Below, one piece after another: positions 58,603 through 64,000 of a DNA stretch of 64,000 bases. A program made the position numbers and the translations under genes. Every line of letters begins with the position of its first letter. Position 1 is the stretch's first letter. The DNA is from Prochlorococcus sp. AG-347-O22 (lineage in GTDB: Bacteria > Cyanobacteriota > Cyanobacteriia > PCC-6307 > Cyanobiaceae). The stretch is taken from NCBI GenBank assembly GCA_003278845.1, contig QCCX01000003.1:62001-126000 (forward strand), given 5' to 3'. Below the pieces are notes generated by a model, which saw only the letters and a program-made list of their open reading frames with translations, ran no database searches and had not been told where the DNA came from.

Positions 58603-60024
58603 TTATGCATCGTAATACATGAAGAATTCATGCGGATGAGGCCTTTGTCTTAGTTGTTGCACCTCTTCGTATTTTATATCGATAAAGTTATCAATAAAAT
58701 CTTCAGTAAATACGCCACCAGCTAATAGATAATCCTTATCTGCTTTTAACGCATTAAGGGAATCATTTAGAGAGGAAGGTACCGTATCAATTTTTGCAAG
58801 TTCATCAGCTGGAAGTTCGAATAAATCTACATCTACTCCGTCACCAGGATCAATTTGATTTTTGATTCCATCAATACCAGCTAGCATCATTACAGAGAAC
58901 GCCAAGTAAGGGTTTGCAAGTGCATCGCCTGATCTGAATTCTAATCTTTTAGCCTTAGGGCTTGGACCTGTTAAAGGTATTCTTACTGCAGCTGATCTAT
59001 TACCCTCAGAATAAACTAGATTTACAGGTGCTTCGAATCCTGGAACCAATCGTTTATAACTATTTGTAGTTGGGTTAGTAAATGCTAAAAATGATGGTGC
59101 ATGTTTAAGTATGCCTCCGATGTACCATCTTGCTGTTTGAGATAAATTTGCATATGCTCCTTCACCAAAGAATAGTGGCTGCCCACTCTTCCATAAACTT
59201 TGGTGAACATGCATTCCAGTTCCATTATCGTTGAAAACAGGCTTGGGCATAAATGTTGCCGTTTTCCCATATTTTTTAGCAACATTCCTTACAACGTATT
59301 TATAAGTCATTACGTTATCAGCAGAATTTATTAACGAATCGAATTTCATTCCAAGTTCGTGTTGACCGGCACCTGCAACTTCATGGTGATGCTTTTCTGT
59401 GGGTATACCTAATTCACCCATTAAAAGTAGCATTTCAGATCTGATGTCTTGCGCAGTATCATTTGGAGAAACTGGGAAATAACCTTCTTTGTATTGGATC
59501 TTGTATCCTAAATTCCCACCTTCTTCAATTCTTCCTGTGTTCCATGGAGCTTCAATTGTATCTACACTGTAAAAGCAAGAACCTTCTTTAGAGTCGTATC
59601 TAACATCATCAAATAAGAAGAATTCAGGTTCAGGCCCAAAAAATGCAGTATCAGCAATCCCAGTAGATTCTAAGTATTTTAAAGCCTTTTGAGCTAAAGA
59701 TCTTGGGCATCTATCATAAGGCTCACCACTTCTAGGCTCTTGGATAGAGCAAATCATACTTAGAGTTTTATGTTTATAAAAAGGATCTATCCATGCAGTA
59801 CTTGCATCAGGAACCATTGACATATCGGAGGCATTAATTGCTTTCCAACCTCTAATTGATGAACCATCAAATGCTAGACCTTCTGTAAATGAATCCTCTT
59901 CTATCATGTCTGATGTAAGAGTTAAATGTTGCCATTTACCGTGGATGTCTGTGAATTTTAAATCGATGAGTTCAATCCCTTCGTCTTTAATTTGACTTAA
60001 AACATCTTGTGGAGACTTAGACAT
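58603..60024 (-). CDS. glnA: Glutamine synthetase type I
   Basis: [57 protein letters not shown]. Start set at 60024, not 60081. Confidence 0.97.
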   Translation of the reverse strand: MSKSPQDVLSQIKDEGIELIDLKFTDIHGKWQHLTLTSDMIEEDSFTEGLAFDGSSIRGWKAINASDMSMVPDASTAWIDPFYKHKTLSMICSIQEPRSGEPYDRCPRSLAQKALKYLESTGIADTAFFGPEPEFFLFDDVRYDSKEGSCFYSVDTIEAPWNTGRIEEGGNLGYKIQYKEGYFPVSPNDTAQDIRSEMLLLMGELGIPTEKHHHEVAGAGQHELGMKFDSLINSADNVMTYKYVVRNVAKKYGKTATFMPKPVFNDNGTGMHVHQSLWKSGQPLFFGEGAYANLSQTARWYIGGILKHAPSFLAFTNPTTNSYKRLVPGFEAPVNLVYSEGNRSAAVRIPLTGPSPKAKRLEFRSGDALANPYLAFSVMMLAGIDGIKNQIDPGDGVDVDLFELPADELAKIDTVPSSLNDSLNALKADKDYLLAGGVFTEDFIDNFIDIKYEEVQQLRQRPHPHEFFMYYDA

Positions 60025-60046
60025 AACTTTTGAAATACCTTCTATG

Positions 60047-60088
60047 AAATTAATAACTTGATGATTCTTATTATGTATCAAACGTAAC
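60047..60088 (-). promoter_or_regulatory. NtcA-type promoter of glnA: GTTACGTTTGATAC-N22-TAATTT
   Basis: GTTN8TAC at 60075-60088 and TAN3T at 60047-60052; same architecture as urtA. Confidence 0.8.
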
Positions 60089-60238
60089 TTTTTTCAAGAC
60101 TAGATGCCTTGTTTCAGTGTTTCAAGTCATAACTTTAATAAATATTTACTTAATTATTTAAATTGAATTAATTTCTATAAAAAAATATCGCTTAGAGGAC
60201 GAAATTAGTTTAATTTAAAAGTAATTGAATGTAATTCT

Positions 60239-61423
60239 TTGACAGAAGCAAAACTTTTTCCAGCTTTAAATAAAGAGAATTTATCTCATTTTTCAAAGAC
60301 TTATGTTCCCTCCAGGCTTCTATTAGGACCTGGACCCTCAAATGCTCATCCAGAAGTCTTAAGCGCTCTTTCTTTGAACCCTATTGGTCATTTAGATGAA
60401 GCATATATCTCATTGATGTCTGAAGTACAGCAACTTCTAAGATATACATGGCAATGTAATAATCGTCTTACTCTTCCAATGAGTGGTACTGGGAGTGCAG
60501 CTATGGAAGCTTCGATAGCTAATTTTATAGAGGAAGGAGAAAAAATTCTTATCGCTAAAAAAGGATATTTTGGAGACAGACTTGTTGATATGGCAACAAG
60601 ATATAAAGCAGATGTATCTGTTATTGAAAAACCTTGGGGTGAATCCTTTTCTTATGAAGAAATTAAGTATGAAATAGAAACTAAAAAACCAGCAATTTTT
60701 GCTATTGTCCATGCTGAAACATCTAGTGGTGTTTTACAACCTCTTGATGGTATTGGTGATATATGTAGAAAAAATAATTGCTTATTTTTAGTTGATGCAG
60801 TTACTTCACTAGGCGCTTTAGAATTATTGATAGACGAATGGAAAATTGATCTAGCCTACAGTTGTAGTCAAAAGGGATTAAGTTGTCCCCCAGGATTAAG
60901 CCCTTTTACAATGAATAAAAGAGCTGAAGAAAAACTAAGTTCAAGAAAAACAAAAGTACCTAACTGGTATTTAGATTTATCTTTATTAAATAAATATTGG
61001 GGCTCTGATCGTGTTTACCATCATACTGCGCCAGTAAATATGAATTTTGCTATTCGTGAAGGTTTACGGTTAATTGCTAATGAGGGTTTAGAAAATGTTT
61101 GGACTAGACATAATACTAATGCAAAGAAACTATGGAATGGTTTAGAAAAACTTGGAATGGAATTACATGTACCAGAGGATTATAGATTGCCAACTTTAAC
61201 CACAGTTAAAATACCTCCAGCAGTTGATGGGGATGGTTTTAGAAATCATCTCTTAAGAAACTTTGGAATTGAAATAGGAAATGGACTTGGAGAATTATCC
61301 GGCAAGGTGTGGCGTGTAGGGCTGATGGGCTTTAATTCATGTGATGAGAATGTTGACAGATTATTAAACTTATTTGATACTGAGCTAAAAAAATTTACTA
61401 TTTTTGAGTCCTCAACTTTTTGA
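60239..61423 (+). CDS. Class V aminotransferase (alanine/serine-glyoxylate or serine-pyruvate type)
   Basis: LLLGPGPSNAHPEVLSAL; VDAVTSLGALEL; SQKGLSCPPGLSP; TTG start. Confidence 0.92.
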   Translation: MTEAKLFPALNKENLSHFSKTYVPSRLLLGPGPSNAHPEVLSALSLNPIGHLDEAYISLMSEVQQLLRYTWQCNNRLTLPMSGTGSAAMEASIANFIEEGEKILIAKKGYFGDRLVDMATRYKADVSVIEKPWGESFSYEEIKYEIETKKPAIFAIVHAETSSGVLQPLDGIGDICRKNNCLFLVDAVTSLGALELLIDEWKIDLAYSCSQKGLSCPPGLSPFTMNKRAEEKLSSRKTKVPNWYLDLSLLNKYWGSDRVYHHTAPVNMNFAIREGLRLIANEGLENVWTRHNTNAKKLWNGLEKLGMELHVPEDYRLPTLTTVKIPPAVDGDGFRNHLLRNFGIEIGNGLGELSGKVWRVGLMGFNSCDENVDRLLNLFDTELKKFTIFESSTF

Positions 61424-61913
61424 ACCAAATCTGTAAGATTTGACTGCATTCATCCTCTAGAATACCTCCAATTATTTCCATTTTGTGATGAGCACTTTCA
61501 TGTTTTGATAAGTCAATAGATCCACCTAATCCACCTCTTTTCTTATCGTAAGCTCCGAAAATAACTTTACCCATACGCGCTTGAATAAGAGCTGAGGAAC
61601 ACATGGTACAAGGTTCTAAATTTGTGATAATAGTACATTCATTAAATCTCCAATCATTTTTTATTAGAGATGCCTGTCTGAGTGCCATTATCTCAGAATG
61701 ACCTAATGGGTCTTTATTTATATTCCTCCTGTTCACCCCTCTACCGATACATCTTCCTCTCTCGTCTAAAATTAATGAACAAATTGGTAGTTCATATTTT
61801 CCAATTTCTTTGGCTCTTCTTAATATCGAATTCATCAACAATGAGTATTTTGAATTATTTGTTTTGTTTTGTTTATCTTTACTACTATTTCCATTTTCAA
61901 AAATATATCTCAT
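61398..61913 (-). CDS. tadA: tRNA-specific adenosine deaminase (TadA)
   Basis: HSEIMALRQAS; NLEPCTMCSSALIQARMGKVIFGAYDKKRGG. Confidence 0.92.
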   Translation of the reverse strand: MRYIFENGNSSKDKQNKTNNSKYSLLMNSILRRAKEIGKYELPICSLILDERGRCIGRGVNRRNINKDPLGHSEIMALRQASLIKNDWRFNECTIITNLEPCTMCSSALIQARMGKVIFGAYDKKRGGLGGSIDLSKHESAHHKMEIIGGILEDECSQILQIWFKKLRTQK

Positions 61914-61956
61914 TTATCAATATTGAGAATAGAATTATTAATAGATATCTTATCTG

Positions 61957-63342
61957 ATGGCTGAAGATTTAATTAATAATAAAGATATATATTTCCCCTC
62001 ATATTTAGGGACTAATGACAAATTGATTACTCTTCTTAATAGAACATGTCAAACTCTTTGTGAATGGTTCTCTAAGGCTGATAAAAATGGTCCTTTACCA
62101 TTTGATGAGAGTTTCAAGTGCATTATGCCTGCGGAAGATGGTAACTCTGAAGAAGATTTGTTTTCTGAGATTGAATCTCTTTTAAATAATTCATTTAATC
62201 CCGTTCATCCTGGCTCACTAGCTCACTTAGATCCTCCACCTTTAATTTTCTCTATTTTGGGAGATTTAATTGCTGCTGGTTTAAATAATAATCTTCTTGC
62301 TTACGAGTTATCACCAAGCGTAACTTTACTTGAGGATTCATTATGCAAATGGTTTGCCAAAAAATTAGGGTTTAATGAATTCTCAGGAGGTATAGCTGCT
62401 AGCGGGGGTACATTAAGTAATCTGAATGCACTTATAGCAGCTAGAAATAATGCTGGATTAGGTACCAATCCTAATTCTGTATTACTTGTTAGTGAAGATG
62501 CTCATTCTTCCTTCGTTAAATGTATAAAAGTAATGGGTCTTGATACTGCGAATCTAATCAAGATTAAAACTGATAATCAAGGTCGAATGGATATAAACGA
62601 TCTCAGAAATTCTTTAGATAAATGTTCAATAGAAAATAAAAAAATATTTGCTATTGTTGCCACCCTTGGGACAACAGTAAGAGGGGCAATTGATCCTATT
62701 AAAGATATGAGTGAAATCTGTAAACAAAGAAACATATGGTTACATATTGATGGTTCAATTGGAGGGATTTTTGCGATGACTTCTTCCCCAATAGAAGGTT
62801 TAAATAATATTAATCAAGCAAATTCGATAACAATAAATCCACAAAAAATCATTGGCATTACAAAGACTTCATCTTTGTTATTGGTTTCAAATATGAGTAC
62901 TTTAGAAAATACTTTTAATACTGGATTACCATATATATCATCTAAAGAAAATATTATAAATAGAGGAGAAATAGGCATACAAGGTTCTAGACCTGCAGAG
63001 GTTATAAAACTATGGCTTGGGTTACGTTTTTTAGGTCTTAATGGAATAGAAAATATATTAAAGTCATCAATTAAAAGAAAAGATTTTTTTATAAAAAATA
63101 TTAGTAAAAATAAATTTGATATATATTCAGGTCCTCTTCATATTGTTTCATTCTTACCAAAGAAACTTGAGCCTAAAGACTCTGATGCATGGACTCAAAC
63201 TAAAGTTAATGAACTAATTAAAAATAATTTTATGCTTTCTAGACCAAAATTTAAAGATAAATATTTTTTAAGGGTTGTCATGGGAAATTACAATACAAAA
63301 GAATCTCATATTAAAGAACTTTTAAGACTTTTAAATGTTTAA
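61957..63342 (+). CDS. PLP-dependent group II decarboxylase
   Basis: HPGSLAHLDPPPL; ASGGTLSNLNALIAARN; WLHIDGSIGG; NPQKIIGITKTSS. Confidence 0.88.
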   Translation: MAEDLINNKDIYFPSYLGTNDKLITLLNRTCQTLCEWFSKADKNGPLPFDESFKCIMPAEDGNSEEDLFSEIESLLNNSFNPVHPGSLAHLDPPPLIFSILGDLIAAGLNNNLLAYELSPSVTLLEDSLCKWFAKKLGFNEFSGGIAASGGTLSNLNALIAARNNAGLGTNPNSVLLVSEDAHSSFVKCIKVMGLDTANLIKIKTDNQGRMDINDLRNSLDKCSIENKKIFAIVATLGTTVRGAIDPIKDMSEICKQRNIWLHIDGSIGGIFAMTSSPIEGLNNINQANSITINPQKIIGITKTSSLLLVSNMSTLENTFNTGLPYISSKENIINRGEIGIQGSRPAEVIKLWLGLRFLGLNGIENILKSSIKRKDFFIKNISKNKFDIYSGPLHIVSFLPKKLEPKDSDAWTQTKVNELIKNNFMLSRPKFKDKYFLRVVMGNYNTKESHIKELLRLLNV

Positions 63343-63345
63343 CTA

Positions 63346-63483
63346 ATGAATATGGGTAGACCAAAAATTATTGCAATAGTAACAGGGTTTATATCTATAG
63401 CTATTTGTATTGCGTATTTACTCTTAATAACTATCTTTGATTTCAGAACTTATTTAAATGATCAATTATCTAATATTACATAG
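63346..63483 (+). CDS. Small single-TM protein, 45 aa
   Basis: Manual translation: MNMGRPKIIAIVTGFISIAICIAYLLLITIFDFRTYLNDQLSNIT*. Confidence 0.45.
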   Translation: MNMGRPKIIAIVTGFISIAICIAYLLLITIFDFRTYLNDQLSNIT

Positions 63484-64000
63484 TAAATGGAGGCAAACTT
63501 TTATTTGATATAAAATACTTTTTCATTTCAATTTTTGAAATAGCTTCTTTTACGAAGTTGTTTAAAATATCCTCTCTTTTACTAATTCTATAGATCTTAT
63601 CTACCACTTCTTGAATTCCACCATCTCCCCAATCTTGCCCATTTTCAAAATATTCAATCAAGCTCAGTCCTACTATTCTTATTAACCAGCCTGCTGTAAC
63701 TGACTGTATAGATTTAGATAATATTATTTTAGTCAAACTTGTAGCTAAAGCAGGTGAAAGAATGGCAAGCCCCCCTTTTAGTATTCCTTGTTTAGCCAAT
63801 GCGCTTATTAATGATGTCGCTAAATCTTTTGCATCTTTTTTTGTAAGCTTTATTTCATATATTTTTGATAACTCCATTATCATTTGAAGGTTTACGGAGG
63901 TAGTAGTAAGGAAATCAACAGCTGGTAGTGGATTAACTAGTATTACTCCTCCTGTTATCCACATGTATTTATTAATCACTTTATTTGACATTAAATATCT
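63476..64000 (-). CDS. DUF697-like C-terminal region, likely part of a longer GTPase running past the window edge
   Basis: DUF697-like LVNPLPAVDFLTTTSVNLQMIMELSKIYEIKLTKKDAKDLATSLISAL; frame stays open (AGA TAT TTA) to base 64000. Confidence 0.65.
   Translation of the reverse strand, partial: RYLMSNKVINKYMWITGGVILVNPLPAVDFLTTTSVNLQMIMELSKIYEIKLTKKDAKDLATSLISALAKQGILKGGLAILSPALATSLTKIILSKSIQSVTAGWLIRIVGLSLIEYFENGQDWGDGGIQEVVDKIYRISKREDILNNFVKEAISKIEMKKYFISNKSLPPFTM

Noticed and set aside
1-64000. CRISPR arrays, prophage, transposons, integrases, classical defence systems
   Set aside because: No spaced direct repeats or recognisable Cas, transposase, integrase or restriction proteins were seen in the translations.

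Overview
The window is a ~64 kb AT-rich, densely packed chromosomal segment. Gene content and protein sequences (intact ureDABC/EFG + urtABCDE, unsplit dnaE, Psb28, PAM68, GUN4, small membrane ORFs) match a high-light-adapted Prochlorococcus; the strain cannot be assigned from sequence alone. Main blocks: (1) an iron block at the left with an orphan Fe-type ABC ATPase, ferritin, a Crp-family regulator and three Fur-box-like dyads; (2) a Rieske/PaO-like oxygenase with an ABC ATPase, then an accessory stretch rich in tiny ORFs (6-10 kb); (3) the urea transport and urease cluster; (4) a compact glucosylglycerate synthesis/degradation module; (5) housekeeping genes (uppP, tRNA-Pro, msrA, trpD, carA, mrnC, rlmB, gatA, dnaE, rpsO, ruvA, dnaG, rlmH, ksgA, ispE, pdhB, secDF, psb28, selU, gun4, glnA, spt, tadA); (6) a umuDC operon with a LexA-like box and a co-directional HExxH ORF. 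No CRISPR, transposase, prophage or rRNA operon was seen. Best leads: a Fur-box-associated 40-aa Lys/Cys-rich ORF divergent from ferritin, the HExxH ORF behind umuC, the closed-looking glucosylglycerate cycle, matched NtcA promoters at urtA and glnA (the latter invalidates the longest glnA ORF start), a probable non-AUG start for the STAS anti-sigma antagonist, and a set of sub-60-aa ORFs missing from the ORF track. All names come from reading protein sequences by eye; no search was run.
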